DNA of 64,000 nucleotides from Albugo candida (lineage: Eukaryota > Oomycota > Peronosporomycetes > Albuginales > Albuginaceae): contig CAJNAR010000147.1 in assembly GCA_905220665.1 (NCBI GenBank), forward strand, positions 558,001-622,000, read 5' to 3'. Within the stretch, counting starts at the first letter, position 1. Every line of letters starts with the position of its first letter. Positions 53,640 through 64,000 of this stretch are shown here, piece after piece. Both the position numbers and the translations under genes were made by a program. Below the pieces are notes generated by a model that had not been told where the DNA came from, did not search any database, and worked only from the letters and a program-made list of their open reading frames with translations.

Positions 53640-54970
53640 TGGTATAAGAGTACGTATTTCGCGATCACGATGCCGCGTCTGGAATAGTCGCACAAGAACT
53701 TGAGCCGCACAACAATGTGCTTAGCCTTGATCGATGATGCCTCGCCGTCAAGTTTTGATGGCTGCCTGCCTATCGACATGCATTAGCATGGGCAGAGCCG
53801 GCGCCATGCTGATCTCGTTCAGTATCTCACGCACGCCGCGCAAGTCGCGCGAAGCCTTCGAAGCAGCGACGAATTCAGCTTCAATAGTCGACAAGGAGAT
53901 GCCTCCCTGTGTTTCACGCTCTGGCTTACTTTCATATCGTTAATTAAAATGACGCTCCCTATCAACGACTTGAGGTCCTTCTTGTCACTTGAAAAATCTC
54001 ATGGACCCAGCGTCGGAGTCTTCCGCGCTTCAACTCCTGGTGTCATCCGCATATTCAGTCTTTGAGTACCTTTCAGATAGTAAGCAATGCTCTTCGCCAA
54101 TTTCCAATCGTCAATGCATGGCTGGTGAGTTTTCGCTTCGCCTTGTGCACAACGAACGACAAATCTAGCCGCGATACACGCGGCTAGACGTCTGACAGGT
54201 GAATGCGTGTCCTTAATTGATGGCTGTCCAGCCGCGCTAGTAGTCTCAAGAAGCGCGCAGTCTTCGTCCTGCACCTCATAACAGTCGGCTTCAATAAGCG
54301 AAAACGTCTAGTTTCTTCTACAAGCCCATGCACGCGCAGTAGCTCTTGAATAGCCTTCTCCTGGTCCAGGACATAGTAGCCGTCTTTATCAATTAACACG
54401 CGCATGCCCCAAAGTTTGACATAAGTCCCGAATCCTTGGTGGACAGCGAGCCGAGGCTGACGGACAACCGATCGACAGCTGAAGTGCTAGTGCCGATAGC
54501 CCCCAGATCATCGGCATATACGCCGACCACAACGAAGTCTTCACCATCTTGCTTGCGACATAAACACATGTCTGCAACAAATTGTTTATATCCCACCTCA
54601 GTGAACCTCGCGTGTAGAAACTGGATCCACAGGCGTTCTGCTTGCTTTAATCCCTATAAGTTATTATGAAGCTGCAGAACCCAAATCGTTCTAGTTCTTG
54701 CGCTGAGGTCCTCTAGCGTCCTGCCGGCTACGTCCACGCCCGGAGGAACTTGCAGATAAATCTCGAGGTCTCTGAGTGCCAGTATCACTTTCACTATCGA
54801 CATGTCCATAACCGCAGCGAAAATGAGACTGTAGTCCCAGTACTTGCTCATTCTTGCACGCGACCAATCGCGCCTTAAGCTTTTTATCCTTCCTTTTGTG
54901 TCCGTATTTGTCCCGTAGACCCATGTCGTTTTGAGAGCGTTGCTGTTGGCTGGGCGCTTGATCATTCACC
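53640..54970 (-). pseudogene. copia-2 reverse transcriptase and RNase H remnants
   Basis: Several minus-strand frames carry recognisable blocks. LKTTWVYGT and ALRDLEIYLQVPPGV are RT blocks. VGVYADDLGA is the YADD catalytic box. RRLAACIAARFVVRCAQ corresponds to the region after RT, and LSTIEAEFVAASKASRD to RNase H. Frameshifts separate nearly all of them. Confidence 0.8.
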
Positions 54971-55371
54971 ATACACTGCTATCCTCGAGCGCCTTAAACT
55001 CTTCTAGAATTGCCTCATTCCAGACCTCACGCTTTGAGCTACAAATCGCGTCGGTGTAGTTCTTAGGTCGCTCATAAACGTGGTTCAACACGCTTTAGAC
55101 CGTGCGCCCACTCATCTTTATCAGCAGTCGCCGCTGCGAGTTTAGATATCGCTCGATTGCCATACGCCACACTTTTCTTTGCTGTTTATTTCCCTTGTGG
55201 ACGCTCTTATTCCTCATTTCTGGAGCCACGCTCCCACATGTAGCGACTTAAGTCGCTGCTGCAGATGTAGGAAACTTCACTTTGTGTTTAAACTTCAGTA
55301 GACGCTGAAGCTGACTCTTTTTCTCCTCACTTAGCGTCTCGATGTTCATGACGTGATGCTGTGTCACGACC

Positions 55372-56371
55372 TTGTCAGCTTTCTGTAGAAACGCGAAAAA
55401 GCCTTTGGTTCTCGTAATTGATCCGGATTATGACGCCGACCTGCGATCTCTGCATAAGCGGGTTTTCCATGTGCCCATTTATACCTCGCAGGTGTTTCTA
55501 AAAACAACAATCTCTCGAAGATCATGCGCTTTAATCGTCAGTAATTCTATCGGCGATGCGCGTGTCCTGTTCACTCGAGCCGGAATTCTGTTCAATCTCT
55601 AGGTGACGTACTCAAAGGCTTCTCCCCGTAATTTGAGCGGCAGCCGGCTGACAAATATCATTCTGCGTGCGATGTTGAGTATCGTCCGGTACATACGCTC
55701 GGCCTTGCCATTTCGAAGCTCAAATCCGCCCTTCACTGATCTGTCGCGTGACTCCTATGCACTGGCAAAACTGATCAACATTCTTGTACTCGCCCCGTCT
55801 GTTCGCAAAACGTCAATTTTGCAGTCAATTAGTTTCTCGAAAAATGCCAAGGACTCCTCGAACTTCTATGCAGCCTTGTCTTTCGTCGACGCAACACGCA
55901 ACAGTAGTTCGACTTGTGGTCGACGAAATTGACGAGTTAGCGATTTCCGCGCCTATCTGATGGCGCCATCAGACCCTTCGAATCGGAACAGATCACTCCG
56001 CCAATGCGACCGATAGGTGCATGCTCGCCGGTGTCCGCCCGCAACTGCTTTTCTTTTCTCTGTCTTCTTCCCTTGCGACCTCTTTGTGCGTTACAGTCAA
56101 TCGATCGTTCCGCTCGCGAAAAAAACGCTGATGATACATCGAATATTACTACCTACCCCTCTTCAAGTAAAATTGAGCTACAGGCCGTTCTTGTGTGGTC
56201 CGCAATCTTAATTCCATACTCTGGTGTATGCACCATTCGCTCGATCGTGTCGAGCGATAGGTGTCCCATCCGAGCATAAAAAAGCATCAAGGATCCGCAC
56301 TGCACATCAGCTGCTGGCATTTCCGATCTTGATGGTAAGCATATGCATTGAAGCATCTGATCAACGTCCAC
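55372..56371 (-). pseudogene. copia-2 integrase remnants
   Basis: ARMGHLSLDTIERMVH (56153-56371) is the pre-integrase HHCC region. The frame antisense to 55603-55932 reads KAERMYRTILNIARRM, the integrase core around the catalytic Glu. Stops interrupt the rest. Confidence 0.75.
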
Positions 56372-56718
56372 GTAGTCTTCTTCGCCTCGATGTACCCGAG
56401 AGATGCTTTAGTAGAAAGGGTTCGGGCTCGTGTACAGCGGATCTAGTGGTTTGCTAGTGTGACGGAGCGACTGCTTTCGACGTCAGTTTGCAGACAAAGT
56501 GCTGTACATGCAGCCACAGGCGACAACTGCGCGCGAGATATACGGTCATGAGCGTGAGCATTCTCTCCTTACCATCGTCAATCACTCTCGTAAGTGAACA
56601 CTTCCAACACTGGTGAACTTGAACGACTCGCCGTCTGCCATCGAGATCTTGTGGTCACAATCATCGTTGTCGTGTATCATCGATGCGTCATTCACTAAGT
56701 GCCTGCTTGAACTGCTAT

Positions 56719-57012
56719 TCAGAATGCAGTCGCTTGGTCTACTGTCGTCGACAGCACCATAGCATTCACAGACTCAATTTGCGCCTTGTTTTTACGTCTG
56801 ACCCGTGACTCGCGCTTGCGTGGTTTGTTTTCACCGATTGCGAGAACCGTATCGCCATCACTGCTCTTCAAAAAAAAATAATTAATAATAAAAAATTTAT
56901 ATTCATCGCTTCTGAGGGCGCTTTTCCCCTTGCCTCGGCAATTTTCTTGAATATGTTCAGTCTTTCCGCACTCAGAACATCTACGCGATCTTTTTTGCTG
57001 AGACGAACTCAC
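56719..57012 (-). pseudogene. copia-2 gag nucleocapsid remnant
   Basis: An intact CCHC zinc knuckle, CSECGKTEHIQENC, sits in a basic context. The remaining gag between 57012 and 58012 is heavily decayed. Confidence 0.75.
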
Positions 57013-58016
57013 GCCTGAACGATCCTTTTCCGAGCTAGATCGACGTCGTAAAACGCGTCATCTCTTCAGCGTGTAGCAAGTCGTCGGTTCGTGTCGGGTC
57101 GTACTTGCCTCGCATCATATTCATACGCTCTGGGGACGCGTGATGAGCGATGCTGTCCGGTACCAGTGAGTCTTCACCCCTTCGTGCGTCGGTGACCACT
57201 ACCAGGTACGAAAAATGCTCTGCCCATGACTTTTTGCCATTTTTTTTGCTCGAAGAGTTTCATAGACTGTCGAGCGGTAATCTCAACAGGCGTCCCATCA
57301 CATGGTTATGCGTCGCCTACTGTTCCACCGGAAATCGACTTGCTTGTGATAGTAACTTTCGGTCTTACCAGCCAGGTAATGATCAAGCAGGTCTACCTTG
57401 ACGTCTTCGCTTTCACGAAATCCGCATGATGCCTCAGCCAAGTTGATCCGACGCAAAAACGTCTTTCACCAGTCTTAAAAACTGGACCCCAAGCCACGAT
57501 ACATCACCAGTGCAGTCAACCTTGAGGATACCGAGCTTGCGCTGAGCTGCCGTCTGTGTCACGTAGTACAGCGCGCCTGCCTCTGTTTCATGGGCTATAT
57601 TATTGACCGCGCCACGAGAGATGAGAACAAGTATTATCTAAATACAGGGAGGGTGCTTGTGCCCTCACTTGAAAAGCTGCTGATTTGCGCTTTAGGGAGT
57701 TCTCAGCGCGTCGATCGTCATCGTCCTTGAGCCCATGTTCGCTCCGAAATCCGAATCAAACACTCCACTCTCTATCACACCACGCATGCGCTCAGCCTCG
57801 TCGTTCTGCATCTGGGAAGTCTCTATTCTCTCCATGTGGTCCGAGAGGGAAGTGAGGCCGTGAGGATCTTTTCGAGCTCCTTCGCGAGATGGCGCATCTC
57901 GAGTTATAGCAGCGGCGCGCGGCGGAGTTGCCGCGCGTGAAGGCGAGGCTTATGTGTGACCTGATGATTCCGGTCCAGCCTTGTTGTCGTCGAATCCTGG
58001 TATTTGGCTCGTAACC

Positions 58017-58281
58017 TGCTGGTAATGCTGGGCATTACTCTTGGGGATACTCTTGGCGAAATTGATTATGTAGTACGTTTGTCCTTACCTGCTATTTTTT
58101 TCTTTTACGCCTTACTGTCCACGTTTACCGAACTACCTTTTTCTCTGACTCTACCTGAATTTGTGAGTAACGTGCAGCTATTCTTATGCATTACTGCCGA
58201 GATCTGAAAGTCGTTTCTTCCGTGCTTATTGAACCTCCTCGCGATTCACTTCCACAATCCACTTTTATCAACTTTTCAACA
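58017..58281 (-). repeat. copia-2 5' LTR
   Basis: Partner of 53210-53463. On its internal side it abuts the primer-binding site at 58006-58016 (GGTTACGAGCC on the minus strand). There the expected ATG of gag reads ACG. Confidence 0.8.
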
Positions 58282-59352
58282 AAACAAATATTGAAGTATG
58301 AAATGGAAACGACCCGATGGAAGTAACCAAACAAGACTGGGAAAAATATTTTCGGGGAGCGGGTGAGCCGAATAATGGAGATTTGTGAAAGATAGATAAA
58401 GAAATGCGTAAAGTAAGAATGAATCAGCACGGATCGCAAGAATACGTGGAACACGCAGATACAAACCCTATTGTCAAGTGGATGGTCGATGCTTTAGAGC
58501 CTCCAATATTCTAACGAAAAATTGTGTAAAAACACGAGATGGACATCCACAAAACAATGAAGAAAAACGCTGTGAACTTTTGCAAGTGGCGTCCGGAGCT
58601 GTTTTAAAGTTTCATGGAATGGGATGGGAGCCGGATTCAATGTAAGATAGATAGCTGTCCGATATGTGATCCTGAAGAAGCGGAAAGACTACTGAAACAA
58701 CGCAAATCACAGAACGAGAAAAAAAAGGATGTCGTTACTAGAGTGAGGAAATCAGTTAGCGACTACAGCGGCGAGGAAAGGCAACAGTGGATGGACTTGA
58801 TAAGTTAAGCGCATTATTGGATTCGGGATCATACTGTCGCATGGCATCAGTGGGTCTTATAAAAGCGCTCAAAAAAGACATCTCTCACCATCATGGATCT
58901 AAAACAAACAGGTGAAAATCGAAACCGTTAGGCCGACACCTTTGTGGGTGAAACGAAGTATTTTGCTGCAGTGAGTGGAGTTTAGCAGAAGAGGAGGACT
59001 GCTGTTGTGGAACTGATCGTAAATGAGGAAGACGAGTCCATGTGACTTATATGGCTTTTCAGTGATGGCGATTCTGGAAGGAGCCAGGAAAAAGAAGAGC
59101 ATATGGGATGAGGAGAAGTAAACAAAGCAAAGTACTCGGGGGTGCAACTCGTTGAAAGTGTTTGCGAAGACAAACTCTTCGAAAATGGAGTGGAACCCAG
59201 CGATGAGAATGGAGAATATCTACTTACACCAGAAGGGAGGCCAAGGGATACACAGAAGGGTCGTATTCATAGCATTTTTGTGGAGAAGAAATGAAAAAGT
59301 GAAAATCGCAGGTGCCAAAATTGAATCGTTTGATCGTTGAGGGACTTATTAT

Positions 59353-60420
59353 TCAGAAATCATGATGCATTTCGCGTGGAGTCTGGTTGTCCTCATACAA
59401 AGTAATTGCCGAATCTTTATGAATTTTTAAGTCTTCCAGAAGACTATTGATCCATATGACTTCTTGGACACAAAGAGATAGTGCAACGTATTCTGCTTCG
59501 GCGGTACTTAAAGCGACAACTCCTTGTAATTTGGACTTTAAGATAACAGGGGATCCAATCATCATAACCATGATTCCTGACATAGATCGGCGAATTTCTT
59601 TTGATGCAGCCGAATCTGCGTCGCTATACGCACAAATCTGTAGATATCGCAACACTCGAATTGCTACCTTCCAGTGTTTCTCAGTTGGATTTTAAAGATG
59701 TCGACTGAGCTGACATACAGCAAATGTAACATCAGGTCTTTTCCATTTGATGTACAGTAATGAATTGAACTTGTCGATCATTTTTTTAAAAGCATGCTGT
59801 CTGGAAGATTTTCATCACTATCTTACTTTGACTATTTCCGCTTCTATGCCAAGGATGTATCTCAATTGACCAAGTGTCTTGAGTGAAAACGTTTTCTTCA
59901 ATTGCAGCGTGACGTTGTTAATCGCTTCCAATCTTGTTGCTCCTATCAGCATATCATCAACATACAAAGCAATATATTTGGAGTCATGTTCCGCATGCCG
60001 AACAAAAATGCAAGAATCCTTCTTGCATCGATTGAACCCTAGCTTGATCTCAGAGATATTTGAGACAGCTTATACCATGTAAGAGCTGCTTGCTTTAGTC
60101 CATATAAACTTCGGTTCAACTTGCAAATATGGTTTGGCTGGATTAATGCTCCTTTCGGTGGCCAAATGAAACATCTTCTTCCAGATTTCCATTAAGAAAT
60201 GCCGTATCCACATCATATTGCTTGACATGATAGCCTCGGTGACAGCACAATGCCTTAAAAATACACGAATTGAATTCAAGCTTGCAACAGGAGAGTACGT
60301 CTCAAAGTAATCGATGCCTGGGGTTTGTCGATAGCCAAGTGCGACAAGTCTTGCCTCATAACGTTGGATTTCTCCTTTGTCATTCTTTTTCACTGAAAAT
60401 ACCCATTTGGTGCCGAGCAC
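59353..60420 (-). pseudogene. copia-3 reverse transcriptase and RNase H remnants
   Basis: GTKWVFSVKKNDKGE (60070-60420) is the first RT block. A YVDDMLIGA box is readable on the minus strand around 59930-59960. RNase H (YSDADSAASKE, STAEAEYVAL) runs to the truncated YEDNQ. Confidence 0.8.
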
Positions 60421-60760
60421 TTCCTGACTTGATGTACGTTTTACTACCTTCCAGTTGACTTTTCCTCCAAATCTGCCAATTCCGCTTTCATGACTTCGAA
60501 CTACTGCTCCGCTTCTGGTGATTACCGTACACCTCGATCGCAGATTGGTACTTCCAACGCTACATTAGCTTCTTCATCTTCGAGTCTGTATCGTTTCTTC
60601 GGTTTTCCATTATCTTCAACTAAATCGCTCTCATGAGGTACGATTGCGTCTGAGGGACCACCGTCCATTAGTGGTAATTGTGGATTCCCTATCAAATTGT
60701 GTCGTCCAGATGGCGTACCGAAACCAATAATATTATCATCATATCTTCACTCCCTCGGTA

Positions 60761-61478
60761 CTATATCCGTACTGGAGAAATCTTTCTTAAAGCATTATCG
60801 TTAATGTCCATATCCATATCATACGTTGTGACCACGTCGAGTGGCGAAGATGATGGCTGTTGAGTTCCCTCCAGTTCAACATCGACATGAATTATTGGTA
60901 AAATATTCTCAACTTGTACATCCTTATCATGTTCGCGGTCAATCCTCGTACCATACGTCTTTCCCAAATGACCATCCACCACTTGACTGTATTTAATCAG
61001 GTTCGATTCTTTGAATACAGCTGTTCTCACTACCACTGATTTGCTTGTTCTGGAACAACCCTTTGTCATCATCGAGTATCCGACAAACATAAGAGGAAAT
61101 CCTTTGCCATCCAGAGTTTGTCTCTTTGCCTTGTCGATGTGTGGAAAACCCTTGGAACCAAAAACGCACAAGTTGCTCAAATTCGGTCGTGTTCCAAAAC
61201 AAACCTCAATAGGTGCCGTGGACTTCCAAACGGAATTCTGGAATGCGATTGGTGATATGCATCACGGTATTGATTGCTTCTGCCCACCACTGCTTTTCGA
61301 TATTCTTCCATGCTATCATAGATCGAGCTTGCTCCATCAGTGTATGATTCATTCGCTCAGCCAAACCGTTTGGTTGAGGCGAGTAAGATATATAGTTGTT
61401 TGATGTATAATCCCGGCGGTTCGATAGGGGGATATGAATTTCTTGTGATACATTCCCCCGCTGTCGGTTCGGATACAC
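60761..61478 (-). pseudogene. copia-3 integrase remnant
   Basis: YSPQPNGLAERMNHTLMEQA marks the integrase region with the catalytic Glu. A spacer with VFGSKGFPHIDKAKR follows. Frames are interrupted. Confidence 0.75.
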
Positions 61479-61633
61479 TTGATCCTTTTGTTGCTTTGAT
61501 TTTACATCAACGCTTTATATTCCACAAACTTTTCGAGCACTTCGCTCTTCGATGCGATAAAATTGGCCACAGTATATCTGGAGTAATCGTCGATCAACGT
61601 GACAACAGACCCATTACGTCACTGTGTATGAGT

Positions 61634-62210
61634 TCAAAGTACTCTTGAGGTCCTGATCTCACTATTCTTTGATTTAGGTCCACATTCGTTTTCCAATTTA
61701 TACATCCTGCATACATTTGGACGATCATCCTCTTGATTCATATCAACATTAATCCCATCGACACATTTACTGACATTTCCAAGATTCGACATCGATATAT
61801 GTCCAAGGCGCGCATGCCATAATTCCAAATCTTGTTTCGCATTTGCTTGACTGGCATTCTCCACGCTGGATGAACATCGCAATGCGTACAGCTTGACTCT
61901 TTCTTGACATTTGTCACTAGTTGACCGTTTTTCATGATACTACACCATTGCCCTTCAAACTTAACTTTGAGTCCTCTTGACAAAAAAGCTGATACTGAAA
62001 ATAGTCGTCGATCCATGCCTGGTACTAATAGCACATCATAGATTTTCACTCGAGCTCTATCTTCAAATGTAACAGGTACGGCTCCAATTTTTGTGGCTGT
62101 TAGTTGAAGGCCATTTGCTACAGTGATTTGAATTGATGATTTAAGTAGCTTGAAATCCGTGAATTTTTCTTTGAATGGAGTCATGTGACTACTGGCACCC
62201 CTATCCAGCA
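61634..62210 (-). pseudogene. copia-3 protease and pre-integrase
   Basis: The protease active site reads LLDRGASSHM, with Arg in place of the Ser of D-S-G. The pre-integrase zinc region LELWHARLGHISMSN follows in another frame. Confidence 0.8.
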
Positions 62211-62576
62211 GCTAGTTCATGTCAGATTTGCTGTCTGACGACATAAATGCATGTTCGCTACTTGGTTGCTGTCTTGACCGCTGTCTATTTTGTCGACAAT
62301 CGAAATGTCAATGACCAGTACGTCCACAGCCAAAACACTTTCCATGAAACTTATGTGTTGCTCTGTACCGCTGCTTATAATTTCCTCGTCTTTCTTTTCT
62401 AAAGTGCTGCTCGTTGCTTTCAAAACAAGTTCTCCGGATTCCTCTGTTGAAGCGATTCATATTCTCGTTGGGTCATTTATTTTGCCTGTAACATATCCAT
62501 ATTTGGTATGTTCTCGATGATCTTTATGATTGAGTAGTATTCATCCGACAGACTACCTAATAGCAATATGATTTGC

Positions 62577-63006
62577 TCATCTTGATCCAGATTGTCTCCA
62601 GTTGCAGCCATTCTTGTGCAAAATGTCCTCAAACTTCATGATGTGCTCCAATGCAATTCCTCCGTTTTCCATTCTGAACTCGTGCAGTTTTCGTCTTATC
62701 TGTATGCGATTATGCGTGTTTCGCCGAAGAAAAAAGATTTTCAAGATTTCCCACGCTACGGCTGTACTTGTGGCCGAACGAATCAATGACTGGAACATCG
62801 GGCTGATCATTCCCGCAATGATGGAAAAGGCCTTGACATCATTGACTTTCCACATTTCTATCACTGGATCGGCCTCATTCGGAATCTTCAAGGCATCAAA
62901 GTGTCCGTGGAGTTTCTTCCTTGCTAACCTCATCCGAGCATTAAAGTCCCATACGAAATAATTGTCTTCGCAATACGTCCTTCTGTTCCATCGAGCTTGG
63001 GCTCAT
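62577..63006 (-). pseudogene. copia-3 gag
   Basis: Gag begins at ATG 63006 inside the primer-binding site. The UBN2-type core is readable at 62577-62933 (MWKVNDVKAFSIIAGMISP, RRKLHEFRMENGG). Further down, the zinc knuckle CFGCGRTGH contains a stop codon before its last half. Confidence 0.8.
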
Positions 63007-63097
63007 AATCTGTTGATTTAAAGGAAGCTTTGAAGGGGGATCGTTCGAGCCACGCCGTTCAGAGTAGATTGGAAAGTACCTTTATTTAAGTTTTAGA

Positions 63098-64000
63098 TTG
63101 CTAACTAAAGTAGATCTAATATTAGAATCTTTAGCATGGCCTTTAGTGTCCAATGTGGTCTACACCATCATCAACATGTGTGAGATGGAAACTCCAAAGA
63201 CGGCGGCGGAACTGCAACAATTCTTATGTGTAGTAAATTGGATGCGGAACGACATTTCGAACTATTCAACATTGGTCAATAATCTCCATGAAGTTCTAGA
63301 AGTAGTCGCAAAGGCGGCAGGTGGTCACAAGAAGCGGAATCTCATTCATGTGCTTTTGCAAGATCACGGATGGACATGAATGTTAAAAAAAGTGAAGGAC
63401 GCATTGTATGCAATGGTGCCTGTGGCACATCCAGAAGAAATTTTGAGTGTATGTGTCTATACGGATGCATCCCAAGATCACTGGGGAGATATAGTTACGC
63501 ACTTAGCTCCAGAAGGGCTATTCAAACCAAGAGCGGAGCAGAATCATTTTCCTTTTGGCGTTTATTAGGGGTTCATTTCATGGACAATTATTGAGAAAGA
63601 AACCTATGCAATAGTGGAAATGTGCAAAAGATTGGAGTATATATCGCTATGAGCAAAAGTATTTCATATCTCCACGGAGCATAGAAACTTACAATTCATC
63701 TTCGATCCAGGGAGTATTGACAGTACTATAGCTCGATGTAGAGCTGACAAGCTACAGCGTTGGTCAACGGTGCTGAAAACGTTTCGATACACCGTGGAGC
63801 ATGTGGCCGATACCGAAAACGTCTGGGATGACCTACTATCCAGATGGGGATGTGGAGATAATTAAGATGTAAAGCGGAAAAAAACGAAATGCTGTGCTTT
63901 GGCAGTTGTTGAGAACGTTTCGCCACTACAAAGAGACGGGTTTGAGTGGCCAGCACTGGATGATACAAGAGGAATTCAACAAAGAGAAATTGGGACAACT
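63098..64000 (+). pseudogene. Gypsy-type RT connection / RNase H remnants
   Basis: The frames at 63098-63379 (TPKTAAELQQFLCVVNWMRN) and 63380-63568 (VCVYTDASQDHWGDIVTHLA) are the RT thumb/connection and RNase H of a Ty3/gypsy element. Short pieces in changing frames to about 63864 continue it (RWSTVLKTFRYTVEHVADTENVWDDLLSRW). The element runs off the right edge. Confidence 0.75.

Larger units (their letters stand above)
53210..58281 (-). mobile_element. Old, degenerate Ty1/copia element (copia-2)
   Basis: Diverged direct repeats of about 254 and 265 bp flank minus-strand copia remnants in the order gag, integrase, RT, RNase H. The 5-bp flanks GAACA (53205-53209) and AAACA (58282-58286) are a near-perfect target duplication. 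All frames are interrupted. Its domains differ clearly from copia-1, so it is another lineage. Sequence between the recognised domains is copia pol decay product. Confidence 0.85.
59353..63011 (-). mobile_element. Truncated Ty1/copia element (copia-3)
   Basis: The 5' boundary is set by a primer-binding site (62999-63010, GATTATGAGCCC on the minus strand) next to a TGTTGATTTAAAGG LTR edge at 63011. Internal minus-strand order is gag, protease, integrase, RT, RNase H. RNase H ends abruptly just after YEDNQ near 59390 and no 3' LTR is found, so the 3' end is deleted. Domain sequence is related to copia-1 (same gag start, LWHARLGH, YVDD, STAEAEY) but clearly diverged. Confidence 0.8.
53054..64000 (+). 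mobile_element. Decayed Ty3/gypsy-like retrotransposon with two nested copia insertions
   Basis: Plus-strand retroelement pieces occur at 53054-53209, 58287-59340 and about 63098-64000. The first and second pieces are in the same reading frame across the inserted copia-2 (FVEERT then NIEV). The second holds gag-like sequence (WEKYFRGAGEP) and a protease-type ALLDSGSYCRMASVG. The third has the RT/RNase H junction TPKTAAELQQFL and NWMRN, then VYTDASQDHWG typical of gypsy RNase H. Stops and frameshifts are frequent and the RT core is absent, so the element is dead. Its LTRs are not in view. Confidence 0.7.

Overview
The window looks like nuclear DNA of an oomycete (Peronosporomycete). It has compact intron-poor genes, GT-AG introns of only 44-71 nt, two START plus FYVE-like proteins of the kind expanded in oomycetes, and a pyruvate kinase with a mitochondrial-type presequence. 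Moderate G+C and very compact genes would fit a white-rust-like (Albugo) genome, but that placement is an inference. Gene models below were built by hand from conserved protein sequence and splice sites. Most start codons were moved to the first plausible ATG.

1-43,300 is ordinary gene-dense chromosome. In order it holds: the N-terminus of a plasma-membrane-type Ca2+ ATPase (-); a basic protein of unknown function (-); tubulin cofactor E (-, 4 exons); a BioD/phosphotransacetylase-like P-loop protein (-, 3 exons) divergent over 84 bp from a membrane-anchored putative glycosyltransferase (+); a small multi-pass membrane protein (+, 2 exons); a secreted trypsin-like protease (-); an APC-family permease (-, 2 exons); a START/FYVE-like protein (+); a single-pass membrane protein (-); a RING-H2 protein (-); a DysF-FYVE-lipase-FYVE protein (-, 2 exons); a tyrosine/lysine/aspartate-rich repetitive secreted protein (-); ribosomal protein bS16 (+, 2 exons); Nop14 (-, 3 exons); an unknown protein with a duplicated motif (+, 3 exons); a GAF-domain protein (+); an SFT2 family Golgi protein (+, 4 exons); a GH5 glucanase (-); phosphoglycerate mutase (+, 4 exons) tail-to-tail with pyruvate kinase (-, 3 exons); a HAD hydrolase (+); a second START/FYVE-like paralogue (-); and an MFS transporter (+, 2 exons).

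43,300-64,000 is a repeat island with no confident host gene. A candidate TIR element (44,831-50,707, TA-flanked, iterated ATTCACTC motifs) is split by a young Ty1/copia element (46,002-50,425; 180-bp LTRs differing at three positions). Downstream, a decayed plus-strand Ty3/gypsy-like element (from about 53,054 to the right edge) is interrupted by two minus-strand copia elements. One is old (53,210-58,281, diverged LTRs, near-perfect 5-bp target duplication). The other (about 59,360-63,011 and beyond) is truncated. In all three copia elements the gag start lies inside a primer-binding site complementary to the anticodon arm of initiator tRNA-Met.

The genes mostly serve housekeeping (tubulin folding, ribosome biogenesis, lower glycolysis, Golgi traffic, Ca2+ export). 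Superimposed are secretory or lipid-signalling proteins typical of a filamentous biotroph. No compact operon-like novel system was found. The most unusual items are the DysF-FYVE-lipase-FYVE protein, the glycolytic gene pair with a presequence-bearing pyruvate kinase, the repetitive secreted protein and the nested retroelement archaeology.
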